A stretch of 42,732 bases of DNA from JAZFYD01 sp036443405 (GCA_036443405.1 JAZFYD010000028.1:1-42732), one strand, 5' to 3'. Shown: positions 1 to 8,003, counted from the first letter of the stretch. Program-made: numbers and translations. The notes: generated from the letters alone by a model not told the origin.

Positions 1-602
1 TTCAGCCAGACGCACAGAGCTTTCTGCGCTGCGTCGGCGGCTTCGTCGAGCTTCCAAGAAGCGCGGTCGCGGTCCCCGACGACGTTCGAGATGCCGCGGA
101 TCTCGCCGACGTCGACGCCGAACCGCCGGGCGACATCGACAATCGCCGCGCCCTCCATGGATTCCACTGCTCCAGACGTGCGCGCCTCGATTTCGCGGGC
201 GCGTTTGTCGGTGCCGGTGCAGGTGGCGCACGTCACGAACGGGACCGCGCGTCTTACGGGGCGCAGGCTCAGGTCCAGCCAGCCGGGCGGCGCCCCGAAC
301 CCGATGTCTTCCATCGTGAGGAAGCCGTCCGCAGTCTCCACGCCCAAATCGCCGAACGTCTCGGTGGAGGCGCAGACGACGTCCCCGATCTCCAGTCCGG
401 AACCCGGGTAGGCGCCACCGACACCGCAACAGATCACCGCCGGAGGGTGCGCGGCCTCCGCGAGTCGGCGCGTCAGGGAATAGGCCGCCGCGACCGGCCC
501 GACTCCGGTCACCCGGATCTCGAGCTCACCACCACTTGTCAGGTCGTAGAGCCGTTTCGCCTCCGACTTCGTCGCGACACACACGATCACCGGCGGGGTC
601 AT
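1..602 (-). CDS. mqnB: Futalosine hydrolase (3' end runs off the window)
   Basis: Nucleosidase that removes the base from futalosine (or a futalosine-type intermediate) in the cytoplasmic futalosine route to menaquinone. The 200 visible codons start at ATG (602-600) and read MTPPVIVCVATKSEAK. Seen motifs of the MTAN/futalosine hydrolase family are a GVGPVAAA turn, a CGVGGAYPGSGLEIGDVV core, SMEGAAI (the Met-Glu purine/ribose-binding segment) and RGISNVVGDRD near the C-terminus. The frame is still open at base 1, so only a short C-terminal piece is missing by comparison with the family's usual length of about 220 residues. It diverges from the lipoprotein at 779 across a 176-base gap. MTA/SAH nucleosidase is the alternative; the RGISN-GDRD block favours MqnB. 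A quinone made this way suggests menaquinone-based respiration. Confidence 0.85.
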   Translation of the reverse strand, partial: MTPPVIVCVATKSEAKRLYDLTSGGELEIRVTGVGPVAAAYSLTRRLAEAAHPPAVICCGVGGAYPGSGLEIGDVVCASTETFGDLGVETADGFLTMEDIGFGAPPGWLDLSLRPVRRAVPFVTCATCTGTDKRAREIEARTSGAVESMEGAAIVDVARRFGVDVGEIRGISNVVGDRDRASWKLDEAADAAQKALCVWL

Positions 603-778
603 GGCGCGGAAGGTAGCAAATGGGCATTTCAGCAAGACCCTCAAAACGCCCGAAAGGTAGGGAGAAGGCTCGGCTTGAGGCATTCACTCCGGCGATGTAA
701 CGCGTTGCGGGGCAACACGTTGCGGGTTTCGCTGGCGCGCGCCGCAATTAGGGATAGGCCTTCTGTGGAGGCATACCG

Positions 779-1519
779 ATGCGAAAAACGATTCTCGCCG
801 CGACGCTGGGCCTGCTCCTCACGGGCTGTTCCGCGGACCTTCTGGGACAGATCGAGGGGCTCGTTCTGAACGCGGAGCAGATCGCCTTTGTCGAAGAGCA
901 CGTCGAAACGACGCTGCAGGCCGAGAATGAGCTTGGCGAAGCGGTCCTCGCGGCCGCCTATGGCGAATACGACCTCGCGGGCGCGTCCTACGACCCGCCG
1001 ACCGAAGAGAACGGTTGGGTCGGCACCATCACCAAGTCCGGGGAGTTCTCGTTCGGCGAGGGCGACCTGACCATTCAGTTCACCGCGACCGGCGACGGCC
1101 TAGAGGTCGATCCCTACGCGGACGGGTTCGATCCGGGCGCGTCCTACGACGAACTCGTCATGGATTCCGAGATCATGTTCTCCGGCCAGGACAACGAGGG
1201 CATGGCGCTCGACATCGCCGGCGATCTGCTGTTCAACATGTCGCCGACGACCGGTGACCTGCTCACGACGACTGTGAATGGCGATTTCGACATCGTTCAC
1301 GGCGCATACGAGACGACGCTCAACCTCGACGACGTGACTCTCGAGATGGACCGCGCCAGCCAAGACATCCAGAACGTGACCGGTGACATCTCCGGTGTCA
1401 TCGACGTTCCGGGATTCGCGGCGGACGCGGCGTTCAACATTGAAGCCCAGGGCACGTCGTTGCTCGTCACTGTCGACGCGGCGCTTACGCAACTCCAGAT
1501 TCCCGTCGATCTGCTGTAG
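779..1519 (+). CDS. Predicted lipoprotein of unknown function
   Basis: A 246-residue exported protein. The N-terminus is a short positive stretch, a hydrophobic core and the lipobox Leu-Thr-Gly-Cys with Cys17, so it should be cleaved by signal peptidase II and lipid-anchored. The mature part is acidic and rich in Thr, Asp and Gly, and looks like repeated beta strands with alternating hydrophobic residues; no catalytic motif is recognised. A GGAGG Shine-Dalgarno sequence sits about 8 bases before the ATG. It is followed by a clear hairpin terminator and so is probably a single-gene transcript. I do not recognise the family. Confidence 0.8.
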   Translation: MRKTILAATLGLLLTGCSADLLGQIEGLVLNAEQIAFVEEHVETTLQAENELGEAVLAAAYGEYDLAGASYDPPTEENGWVGTITKSGEFSFGEGDLTIQFTATGDGLEVDPYADGFDPGASYDELVMDSEIMFSGQDNEGMALDIAGDLLFNMSPTTGDLLTTTVNGDFDIVHGAYETTLNLDDVTLEMDRASQDIQNVTGDISGVIDVPGFAADAAFNIEAQGTSLLVTVDAALTQLQIPVDLL

Positions 1520-1538
1520 CCACTCCGAATCTTTCTCG

Positions 1539-1569
1539 GGGCCCGGTGGTTTTCCTCCGGGCCCTTTTT
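1539..1569 (+). terminator. Rho-independent terminator after the lipoprotein gene
   Basis: Perfect 8-bp stem GGGCCCGG (1539-1546) and CCGGGCCC (1557-1564), a 10-base loop, then TTTTT (1565-1569). It lies 20 bases after the lipoprotein stop and before the convergent thioesterase gene. Confidence 0.85.
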
Positions 1570-1614
1570 CGTGCGTCGGCCGGAGGCGCGGCTCTCCCGT
1601 GATCGCGATTCGAA

Positions 1615-2031
1615 TCAAGCGTCGATCAGGATGGATTCGAGCAGGGCCCGCAGGTGGTCAGGCAGCGGCACCGGGCGAAAGTCCGTCATGTCCACGACGA
1701 CCTTGGTGATGTCCGCGCTCACGTGGATCTCGCGCGTTTCGTGGTTTGCGACCTCGTAGCGGAAGTCGATGGAACGGTTGCCGAACCGAGAGATGCCTAC
1801 GCGGATCTCCATCGGGTCCCCGAACGTCACCGGTTTGTTGAAGTCGGATTCGATGTGGACGGTGGGGAATCCGATCTTGTCCTCGCCGATCACGACGTCG
1901 TACGGGCGCTTCGCGTGGTTGGCCCAAAACTCCTCGAACGCCACGTGGAACGCGTTGAAAAATCGCGGGTAGTAGAAGATGCCGGCTTTGTCGACGTCGG
2001 CGAAGCGCACGTGGAACGGCGTTTGGAACAT
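1615..2031 (-). CDS. Hotdog-fold acyl-CoA thioesterase (4HBT/YbgC type)
   Basis: A 138-residue single-domain hotdog protein that should hydrolyse acyl-CoA or acyl-carrier thioesters in the cytoplasm. The N-terminal RFADVDKAGIFYYPRFF block matches the 4-hydroxybenzoyl-CoA thioesterase/YbgC active-site signature, in which the Asp near residue 12 is the catalytic carboxylate and the Gly-Ile-Phe-Tyr-Tyr turn starts the hot-dog helix. Length is typical for the family. It is a lone minus-strand gene, convergent with the lipoprotein and upstream of a large palindromic repeat. The substrate cannot be told from sequence. A 4-hydroxybenzoyl-CoA reductase-like complex occurs in this window, but nearly 27 kb away, so a link is only speculative. 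Confidence 0.82.
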   Translation of the reverse strand: MFQTPFHVRFADVDKAGIFYYPRFFNAFHVAFEEFWANHAKRPYDVVIGEDKIGFPTVHIESDFNKPVTFGDPMEIRVGISRFGNRSIDFRYEVANHETREIHVSADITKVVVDMTDFRPVPLPDHLRALLESILIDA

Positions 2032-2061
2032 GGAAAAAGCCTAACAAGACGCTCGCCCGAT

Positions 2062-2226
2062 AGGAGCCTGTCCGAGTAACCGACTGGATTCGACCGGCTG
2101 CGGCTGCGGCCAGCTTCGCGGCGCCTCCTAGCAGTAGGTTCTTTGAGATACAGCGTCGTCGGCGCCACTCGCTGGCCTTGTCCTCGCTCGGTCTCGGTCC
2201 GACGACGGTTACTCGGACAGACTCCT
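2062..2226. repeat. 165-bp imperfect palindrome, MITE-like
   Basis: The ends are inverted repeats of 21 bases with one mismatch: left arm 2062-2082 and right arm 2206-2226 share CTGTCCGAGTAACCG plus a flanking GGAG. Inside, GGCCAGC and GGCGCC on the left pair with GGCGCC and GCTGGCC on the right, so the whole element could fold into one long cruciform or RNA hairpin. No open frame of its own is evident and no target duplication was recognised. Sharp terminal repeats suggest a non-autonomous transposable element; a regulatory RNA hairpin is the alternative. Confidence 0.7.
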
Positions 2227-2249
2227 TGGTCTGCCGCTAATCTATCGCG

Positions 2250-2873
2250 ATGCGCATCGATCCCGCCGGCCTTGAGGCCCGTGACCTCTACCGACTGATG
2301 ATCTCCGTGGTTGTGCCGAGGCCGATCGCGTGGGTCAGTACGAAAAGTGCGGCGGGCGTCCTGAACGCGGCGCCGTTTTCCTACTTCCAGGCGCTGTCGA
2401 GCCAGCCTCCGATGGTGATGATCGCGGTGGGCCGAAAACGCGGCGGCGAGGCCAAGGACACACGCACCAACATCGAGGAAACCGGTGAGTTCGTGATCAA
2501 CATCGTGAACGAGGCGTCTGGTCCGGCAATGGTCCGCACGTCGGTGGCGTACGAGTCCGGCATCAGCGAGTTCGACGAGGTCGGGCTGACGCCGGTACCG
2601 AGCGAGATCGTCGCGCCGCCGCGCATCGGAGAGAGTCCAGTCGCGTTGGAATGCCGGCTCGACCGTGTGATCGAGATCGGAACCAGTGGCGTCTGCATCG
2701 GCGAGGTCGTTCTGTTCCACCTCGCGGACGAGATCGTCGATCCGGAGACGGGGGTTGCCGATCCGTCACGGTTGGCACCGCTAGGTCGGCTCGGCGGATC
2801 GCTTTACGCGCCGCTTCGCGACGTGGTCTCCATCGACACCGACGGAAACATTTCGCCGAGTTCTCCTCCGTAG
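2250..2873 (+). CDS. Flavin reductase-like FMN-binding split-barrel protein
   Basis: A 207-residue protein of the flavin reductase-like domain family. The N-terminal stretch from about residue 10 (YRLMISVVVPRPIAWVST) followed by the Asn-Ala-Ala-Pro-Phe-Ser-Tyr-Phe segment is the usual FMN-phosphate-binding region of these split barrels. KDTRTNIEETGEFVIN is the conserved dimer and flavin-contact block. Such proteins reduce or bind FMN in the cytoplasm, often for a partner oxygenase, but no partner is adjacent. The gene begins 23 bases after the palindromic repeat, so its promoter may lie within or just after that repeat. The start is the ATG at 2250. Confidence 0.82.
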   Translation: MRIDPAGLEARDLYRLMISVVVPRPIAWVSTKSAAGVLNAAPFSYFQALSSQPPMVMIAVGRKRGGEAKDTRTNIEETGEFVINIVNEASGPAMVRTSVAYESGISEFDEVGLTPVPSEIVAPPRIGESPVALECRLDRVIEIGTSGVCIGEVVLFHLADEIVDPETGVADPSRLAPLGRLGGSLYAPLRDVVSIDTDGNISPSSPP

Positions 2874-2887
2874 CTTCATCGGAGGAG
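2863..2887 (+). terminator. Stem-loop over the stop codon of the flavin reductase gene
   Basis: CTCCTCCG (2863-2870) and CGGAGGAG (2880-2887) form a perfect 8-bp stem, and the TAG stop (2871-2873) lies in its 9-base loop. There is no T tract. A transcript-end or decay barrier is possible; intrinsic termination is not well supported. Confidence 0.35.
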
Positions 2888-2931
2888 GACGACCCTCTAT
2901 CCATGGAGCGATAGTGTTAGGAGGCGAACGT

Positions 2932-2961
2932 CGGCTGACGGCGCTTCAACGGCGTCAGCCG
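2932..2961. terminator. Stem-loop between convergent genes
   Basis: CGGCTGACG (2932-2940) pairs perfectly with CGTCAGCCG (2953-2961) around a 12-base loop. It sits between the 3' ends of the convergent flavin reductase and Trm112-like genes. No T tract is present in either direction, so its role as a terminator is uncertain. Confidence 0.35.
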
Positions 2962-3012
2962 TTGAGCCAGAGATACAGCCAGCCGACGCCAGGCGGAACT
3001 CTCAGGTGTCAC

Positions 3013-3261
3013 CTAGAGATCGACTCGCTCGTCGATGAGCATGTTGGGGATGTCATCTTCGACGAGGTAGGCGCATTTCTTGTCTTCGCGGATCAACGCC
3101 GCGTCGATGGGCTTGGTCACGAGCTCGCCCTGCCGGTTCTTGAGCGTGCCGGCTTTTACACTCGCGTTGAGGCTCGCAAGCGTCTCCTCGTCCGCGGTTT
3201 CGACCTTCTGGTGCGTTTCGGGGCATCGGAGAATGGAGAGCAACTCTGCGTCAATTGCCAT
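3013..3261 (-). CDS. Trm112-like (UPF0434/YcaR) small protein
   Basis: An 82-residue protein with the Trm112 fold signature: LLSILRCPETHQKV at the N-terminus and, near the C-terminus, a Leu-Val-Glu-Asp-Asp-Ile-Pro-Asn-Met-Leu-Ile-Asp-Glu block typical of bacterial YcaR-like proteins. Trm112 homologues stabilise methyltransferases; bacterial roles are less certain. Only Cys13 of the usual N-terminal zinc-binding cysteines is kept, with one more Cys in Lys-Lys-Cys-Ala, so zinc binding is doubtful. It is divergent from the HEAT/PDZ gene, with only 26 bases between the start codons, so their promoters must overlap. Confidence 0.75.
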   Translation of the reverse strand: MAIDAELLSILRCPETHQKVETADEETLASLNASVKAGTLKNRQGELVTKPIDAALIREDKKCAYLVEDDIPNMLIDERVDL

Positions 3262-3287
3262 GGTGAAAGAGCTTACACTAGTGGCCG

Positions 3288-3989
3288 ATGCGCCCGTTGC
3301 TTTTGGCCGTCGCCCTGACGTTGCCGCTTCTCGCCGCGGATAGCCCTATCCTCGTGCAGGTCGTCTCCGACTTCGGGAGCGATGATCCTGACACGCGAGA
3401 CCGTGCGTCCAGGCACGTGCGCAGTTACCTGCAAGCGGAATTGGCGCCCTTGCTGGCCGCGCTCGAGGATTCGGATCCCGAGGTCCGGCGGCGCGCGGGC
3501 AATGCGATCCTCGAGATGCTTCCCGCCGGGTTCCACGAACCGGAGCCGAAGGAAGAGGAGCCGCTGTCCGCGGGGGCGCAAATCTGGATCAACCTTGCGC
3601 GGCAAAATGCCAGAGGGATTGTCCTGAAGGTCGTGCCGCAAAAAGAGGAGACCAAGAGGGAGCGCGAGGCGTCCAAGCTCCTTCGCGAGATGCGGATGTC
3701 GGCCGAGAAGGTTGGAGACACACTCCGAGCTCAACTGCGTTTGCCCAAGGATCGGGGGCTGATCATCGCTTCCGTCGATCCTGTTGGCCGCGCGAACAAG
3801 TTCGGCCTGAGAACCCACGATGTGCTCGTGCGCGTCAACGGGAAGCCGATCGGTTCGAAGGTCGATCTTTTGAGGGTGGTCGGCCCGAAGCCCGACTGGG
3901 CCGGAATGGTCGTCACGGTGTTCCGAGAGGGCGGGATCGTCGAGCTTAGGCCGGCTCCGCGTAAGACGCTGAGGGCGCCTGCGCGTTAG
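3288..3989 (+). CDS. Exported HEAT-repeat and PDZ protein
   Basis: A 233-residue protein with a short signal peptide (hydrophobic residues 4-15, then Ala-Ala-Asp). Residues about 25-75 look like HEAT repeats (LLAALEDSDPEVRRRAGNAI). A charged linker follows, and residues about 150-225 form a PDZ domain (GLIIASVDPVGRANKFGLRT, then VLVRVNGKPI). PDZ domains after such linkers commonly bind C-termini of substrates or protease partners in the periplasm, but there is no protease domain here. It is transcribed divergently from the Trm112-like gene. The function is unknown; a scaffold or adaptor is the best guess. Confidence 0.7.
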   Translation: MRPLLLAVALTLPLLAADSPILVQVVSDFGSDDPDTRDRASRHVRSYLQAELAPLLAALEDSDPEVRRRAGNAILEMLPAGFHEPEPKEEEPLSAGAQIWINLARQNARGIVLKVVPQKEETKREREASKLLREMRMSAEKVGDTLRAQLRLPKDRGLIIASVDPVGRANKFGLRTHDVLVRVNGKPIGSKVDLLRVVGPKPDWAGMVVTVFREGGIVELRPAPRKTLRAPAR

Positions 3990-4061
3990 GCCGCGGGAAC
4001 CGGGCTCGCCCGAGGATCGAACCTCGTCGAGGGAGGTTTGGCTGCGTGGTAGGATCGCGTT

Positions 4062-4310
4062 GTGAGCGAAACACAGGACAAGAGCCTCCTAGACCAAGTT
4101 CAGGCTGTGATCGACGAAATCCGGCCCTACCTCCAGGGCGACGGCGGCGACTGCGAGCTGATGGGCGTCGAGGACGACGGCACTGTTCAACTGAAGTTTG
4201 TCGGCGCCTGTGGCGGATGCCCGTCCTCGACCGCGACCCTCAAGATGGGCATCGAAAACGCCCTCAAAGAGCGCGTCCCCGAGATCCGCGAAGTCATCCA
4301 GGTGTTCTAG
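4062..4310 (+). CDS. NifU C-terminal-domain Fe-S scaffold protein
   Basis: An 82-residue stand-alone Nfu domain. The Cys-Gly-Gly-Cys of FVGACGGCPSSTATLK gives the CxxC pair that holds a transferable [4Fe-4S] cluster in a homodimer. The N-terminal VQAVIDEIRPYLQGDGGDCEL block is also typical. It would deliver clusters to apo-enzymes in the cytoplasm; Fe-S enzymes in this window such as LipA and the molybdenum hydroxylase subunits are plausible clients, but that is inference. The start is GTG at 4062. The gene stands 106 bases before the universal stress gene, so co-transcription is possible. Confidence 0.9.
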   Translation: MSETQDKSLLDQVQAVIDEIRPYLQGDGGDCELMGVEDDGTVQLKFVGACGGCPSSTATLKMGIENALKERVPEIREVIQVF

Positions 4311-4416
4311 GGCTCTGTCCCGGCGCCTTCGCCTTCGCCAGCGCTTCGGCGGACGAGCCGTTGCAAACCGAGTGAACTCTGGCGCGCGGGCGCAGGTCGG
4401 GGCATCATTACGCGCG

Positions 4417-5244
4417 ATGGAGCTCAAGACGGTTCTCGCCCTCACGGACTGCCAGGAAACCAGCGTTGCGGGTCTCAAATCTGCGTTCGCGATCGCTGCA
4501 AAACACGGGGCCGATCTGGTCGTCGGGCACGTGCTCGTGCCGCGGACGCTCGATCCGGCGGACGTCAGAGAGTTCCTCACGGCGAACGGGCTGGATCCCG
4601 ACACGGCGAAGATCGACATCGAGGTCGACGCGGACATCGTTTCCGGCGTGGAGTTGCTCGAGCAGCAGTCCGCGCCCGACCTGATCGTGCTGTCTTCCAA
4701 GCGCCACCGGGGTTTCATGCGGCTGCTCTACGCCGGGTTGCCTGCCGGCCTCGTCGGCGAGACAACGGCGCCGGTGCTTGCGTTGCACGCCGGTAAAGAG
4801 CAGAGCGAGTTCCGGCGGGCGCTTGTTTGTGTGGATGGTTCGGACCAGAGCCAGGGGATCATCGATTGCGCCGCCGGGATGCTCGCCGACGGCGGTGAAG
4901 TGATCGCGCTGTTCGTGATCGAGGACTCGCCGATCGTGATTGCGGGCGTCGACATCGGTCGTCACAGCGACGATGTGCTCGCGCGCGCCGCGACCGAGGC
5001 CGAGAAATTTCTCGCGCGGTTGCACGTTGCGCGCACCGACCTCAGCATGAAGACCGAGCAGCGCACCGGGGACGCCGTCGATGTGATTCGCGCGGCGCGC
5101 GCCGATCACAACGCGGACCTTGTCGTCGTCGGTGCGCACGGCGTCGGGGGTCGCAGCCGCTTTGTTTTGGGCGGCGTTGCGGAGGCGGTTGTGCGCGAGA
5201 TCGACGTTCCGGTCCTCACGGTCCCGACCAAGGACGCCTCGTAG
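4417..5244 (+). CDS. Tandem-domain universal stress protein
   Basis: A 275-residue protein with two UspA domains, about residues 1-132 and 133-272. The second domain carries the nucleotide-binding signature VVVGAHGVGG followed by a second Gly-Gly (VLGGVAEAVV) and ends in VREIDVPVLTV, so it should bind ATP. The first domain ends with APVLAL but lacks a clear Gly-rich loop, and is probably structural. I chose ATG 4417 because Met-Glu-Leu-Lys begins the first beta strand; the frame stays open upstream, but that part overlaps the NifU gene and reads as an Arg-rich shadow. The gene ends 6 bases before malQ, so the two are probably co-transcribed. Confidence 0.85.
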   Translation: MELKTVLALTDCQETSVAGLKSAFAIAAKHGADLVVGHVLVPRTLDPADVREFLTANGLDPDTAKIDIEVDADIVSGVELLEQQSAPDLIVLSSKRHRGFMRLLYAGLPAGLVGETTAPVLALHAGKEQSEFRRALVCVDGSDQSQGIIDCAAGMLADGGEVIALFVIEDSPIVIAGVDIGRHSDDVLARAATEAEKFLARLHVARTDLSMKTEQRTGDAVDVIRAARADHNADLVVVGAHGVGGRSRFVLGGVAEAVVREIDVPVLTVPTKDAS

Positions 5245-5250
5245 GTTCTG

Positions 5251-6681
5251 ATGGGCGCCCGGTCGTTCGGGCTGTTACTCCATCCGACGTCTCTGCCCGG
5301 ACCGCACGGGATCGGCGATCTCGGTGCGCCGGCGCGCGAATTCCTGGACTTTCTCGAGGCCGCCGGCGCGCGTTGGTGGCAAATGTTGCCGGTGACTCCG
5401 CCGGGTCCCGGAAACTCGCCGTATCAAGCCGCCAGCGCGTTCGCGGGCAGCGAGTTGCTGGTGGACCTTGGTGCACTGCGCGACGACGGGTTGCTCGGCT
5501 CGGCCGATTTGAAGCCCGGCGCGTCGCTGTCCCGCGTCCGTGTTCGCTACGCGGCGGTGGCACGATTCAAGCGCACGCGGCTGGCGCGTGCCTGGCAGGC
5601 CTTTCGACGCGACGGCTCGAACGACGACATGCGCGAGTTCGAAGCGTTCCGACGACGTAGCCGTGCCTGGCTCGAGCCATACACACAGTTCCGCGTGCTC
5701 GCACATCGAAACGGAACCCAGGACTGGACGCGGTGGCGGAAACGCACCGCGCCGGGCGACGAGACGCTCGCGGAGGCGTTCTTCCAATTTCTGTTCGACA
5801 AGCAGTGGGCCGCGCTTCGCCGCGAGGCGCGCCGCCGCCGTGTGCGCCTTCTCGGTGATGTCCCGATCTTCGTCGCGCACGAGAGCGCGGATGTGCGTGC
5901 GCACCCGGAGTTATTTCGCCTCGACAAGAAGGGGCGTCCGCGGGTCGTCTCCGGTGTGCCGCCCGACTACTTCAGCCGTCGCGGTCAGGTGTGGGGCCAT
6001 CCGCATTACGACTGGGACGAGTTGCGCCGCACGCGATACCGATGGTGGATGGCGCGCCTGCGCCGATCCTTCGAGCTATTCGACTGTGTACGCCTTGACC
6101 ACTTTCTCGGGTTCCTGCGCGCGTGGGAGGTCGCACCGGGTGCGCGCACCGCAGCGAACGGGCGCTGGTCGCCCGGTCCGGGTGCGGCGTTTTTTCGCGC
6201 GGTCAGAAAGGCACTGCCGAAGTCGCGATTCGTTGCGGAGAACCTCGGTGTGGTCACCGCGGAGTCGGAAAAATTGCGCCGCGCGTTTCGGCTGCCGGGC
6301 ATGCGAGTCCTTCAGTTCGAAGAGGACCGGCTCACCGACCCTGGGCGCAACGATTGCGTCGTGTACACCGGCACACACGACAACGACACCGCGGCGGGTT
6401 GGTACGCCAGCCTGCCCCGGGAGAATCGCGCGCGGGTGCGTGAACTACTTGAAGCGCGCGGGGGAGCAGCCGTACCGCACGGCCTCATTGCGGCCGCGTT
6501 TTTCGCGCGTGCGAAGATGGCGATCGTGCCCGTACAGGATCTCCTCGGCCGGCGCGCGCAACGCCTGAACACACCCGGGACTGCTCACGGCAACTGGGAG
6601 TGGCGCCTGCGCGGCGGCGCGCTCAAACCGAAACACGCGCGGTTTCTCAAGGAGCTCGCGGCGGAGGCAGACCGCCTCTGA
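5251..6681 (+). CDS. malQ: 4-alpha-glucanotransferase (amylomaltase, GH77)
   Basis: A 476-residue cytoplasmic enzyme that transfers alpha-1,4-glucan segments between maltodextrins or glycogen-derived chains. GH77 signatures are present in order: LLLHPTSLPGPHGIGDLG at the N-terminus, WWQMLPVTPPGPGNSPYQ, GVPPDYFSRRGQVWGHPHYD, the catalytic nucleophile Asp in VRLDHFLGF, the acid/base Glu in AENLGVV, and the third Asp in GTHDNDTA. RLNTPGTAHGNWEWR follows near the C-terminus. The length is on the short side but complete for the family. It begins 6 bases after the stress protein, and the next gene begins directly at its stop, so this is an operon. Confidence 0.95.
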   Translation: MGARSFGLLLHPTSLPGPHGIGDLGAPAREFLDFLEAAGARWWQMLPVTPPGPGNSPYQAASAFAGSELLVDLGALRDDGLLGSADLKPGASLSRVRVRYAAVARFKRTRLARAWQAFRRDGSNDDMREFEAFRRRSRAWLEPYTQFRVLAHRNGTQDWTRWRKRTAPGDETLAEAFFQFLFDKQWAALRREARRRRVRLLGDVPIFVAHESADVRAHPELFRLDKKGRPRVVSGVPPDYFSRRGQVWGHPHYDWDELRRTRYRWWMARLRRSFELFDCVRLDHFLGFLRAWEVAPGARTAANGRWSPGPGAAFFRAVRKALPKSRFVAENLGVVTAESEKLRRAFRLPGMRVLQFEEDRLTDPGRNDCVVYTGTHDNDTAAGWYASLPRENRARVRELLEARGGAAVPHGLIAAAFFARAKMAIVPVQDLLGRRAQRLNTPGTAHGNWEWRLRGGALKPKHARFLKELAAEADRL

Positions 6682-7521
6682 GTGGCAGCCATGCCTCGAA
6701 TCTGCTTTTTGCCCGATTCCCCCATCGACGAAGAGGGAAACACGTTTCGTGCGCTCCTGGCCGAGCTTGGCCTGAACGAATGCGATGTCGAGATCGGCGC
6801 CGACCCGGAAGCCGGGGGGTATGACTACGTTGCGTTCGTCGGAAAGGAGCGCGCGCGCGCGCGGTTCGGGGATGGCACCCGGACTGGACGACAGGAAGAG
6901 AAACTCGGCGGCGGCGCCGTGTTCGTGCTGCCATCGACCGCGCTCAAGCATCGCGGCAGGTTCTTTCAAGGCGTGTGGGTCGAGTTCGCGTCTTTGGTGC
7001 TGGGGCGCGACCTGGCGGTGCGCGACGAGTTCAAGGGGCTCGCGCCAGCTGAGATCAAGCGGCAGCTCGATGAGCGGCGCTTCCCGTTTGCCGTGCTCGC
7101 CGCCAACCTCGTCTACGACTTCAACATCGGGACGCTGATACGAAACGCGAACGCGTTCCTCGCGCGCGAGATTCTCATCTACGGCCGCCGCCGATACGAC
7201 CGACGCGCCGCGATGGGCGCGCACCACTACATGGACATCGAGTTCTTGTCCGACCCGGCCGCGCTCGACGCCCACATCGAGTCGCGCGGCTATCACGTGG
7301 TCGTTTTCGAGGAGACTCCGGACGCGACACCGATTGCCGAGTTCGAATGGCCGCAAGACCCGCTCATGGTTTTCGGCCAGGAGGGGCCGGGTGTTCCCGA
7401 CATCTTGCTCGCGCGCGCCGATTCTCGCGTGAGCATCCCGCTGTACGGTTCGATGCGGTCGATCAACGTCGGCGTTGCGAGCGGCATCGCCATGAACGAT
7501 TGGCACTCCAAGCGAGGCTAG
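6682..7521 (+). CDS. SPOUT (TrmH/SpoU) family RNA methyltransferase
   Basis: A 279-residue protein whose C-terminal half has the three SpoU motifs: NIGTLIRNANAFLAREI (motif 1), FGQEGPGVPD (motif 2) and VSIPLYGSMRSINVGVASGI (motif 3). Together these form the trefoil knot that binds S-adenosylmethionine, and the family 2'-O-methylates rRNA or tRNA. The N-terminal roughly 120 residues are not a recognised substrate-binding domain, so the target nucleotide is unknown. The start is GTG at 6682, immediately after the malQ stop; an ATG three codons on (6691) is an alternative. Confidence 0.88.
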   Translation: MAAMPRICFLPDSPIDEEGNTFRALLAELGLNECDVEIGADPEAGGYDYVAFVGKERARARFGDGTRTGRQEEKLGGGAVFVLPSTALKHRGRFFQGVWVEFASLVLGRDLAVRDEFKGLAPAEIKRQLDERRFPFAVLAANLVYDFNIGTLIRNANAFLAREILIYGRRRYDRRAAMGAHHYMDIEFLSDPAALDAHIESRGYHVVVFEETPDATPIAEFEWPQDPLMVFGQEGPGVPDILLARADSRVSIPLYGSMRSINVGVASGIAMNDWHSKRG

Positions 7522-7604
7522 CGGTCAGGCGACGCGCTGCACGCGCTGCGGGTTCGTATCGCGGGTTTGGCGGAGGGCGCGCCCCGGCATGGGAGAATCC
7601 GGGC

Positions 7605-7907
7605 ATGTACATCGCCATGAATCGATTCCGCATCGCCGCCGGCCGCGAAGACGAGTTCGAAACGGTCTGGCGCGAGCGCGAAAGTTACCTCGACGACGTG
7701 GCCGGGTTTGGCGGGTTTCATCTGCTGCGCGGCGAGCAGGGGGAGACGGAAACGGTGTTTGTGTCGCACTCCACCTGGGAGTCCCGCGCCGCGTTTTCCG
7801 CCTGGACCGACAGCGAAGAGTTCACCAGGGCGCACCGCCGGGGCCGGACCCCGGAGGGGGTCGTCCTCGCCCATCCGGACTTCGAAGGGTACGAGGTCGT
7901 GATCTGA
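7605..7907 (+). CDS. IsdG-like haem-degrading monooxygenase (ABM fold)
   Basis: A 100-residue ferredoxin-like beta-barrel protein of the antibiotic-biosynthesis-monooxygenase family. The three residues used by IsdG/IsdI enzymes are all present at matching positions: Asn6, Trp67 and His77 (in AHRRG). GFGGFHLLRG and VSHSTWESRAAF are typical core blocks. It probably opens haem to release iron in the cytoplasm. There is no haem uptake gene in the window. The start is the ATG at 7605. The gene lies 83 bases after the methyltransferase gene. Confidence 0.82.
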   Translation: MYIAMNRFRIAAGREDEFETVWRERESYLDDVAGFGGFHLLRGEQGETETVFVSHSTWESRAAFSAWTDSEEFTRAHRRGRTPEGVVLAHPDFEGYEVVI

Positions 7908-8003
7908 GAGCGCTGGGGGGGTTCGCCGCGATCCCGCGACGATCTGCCCGGCCGCGGGTATCCTAGGCCGCTCCTTCAAGGTCCCCCCGAGGGTAGTTCG
8001 CTC

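Noticed and set aside
698..735. Repeated CGTTGCGGG near the lipoprotein promoter
   Set aside because: Two short GC-rich copies only, with no dyad symmetry or known binding motif; too weak to call a regulatory site.
4015..4045. Weak AACCTC/GAGGTT hairpin before the NifU-like gene
   Set aside because: Only a 6-bp stem without a T tract; it could be chance in GC-rich DNA.
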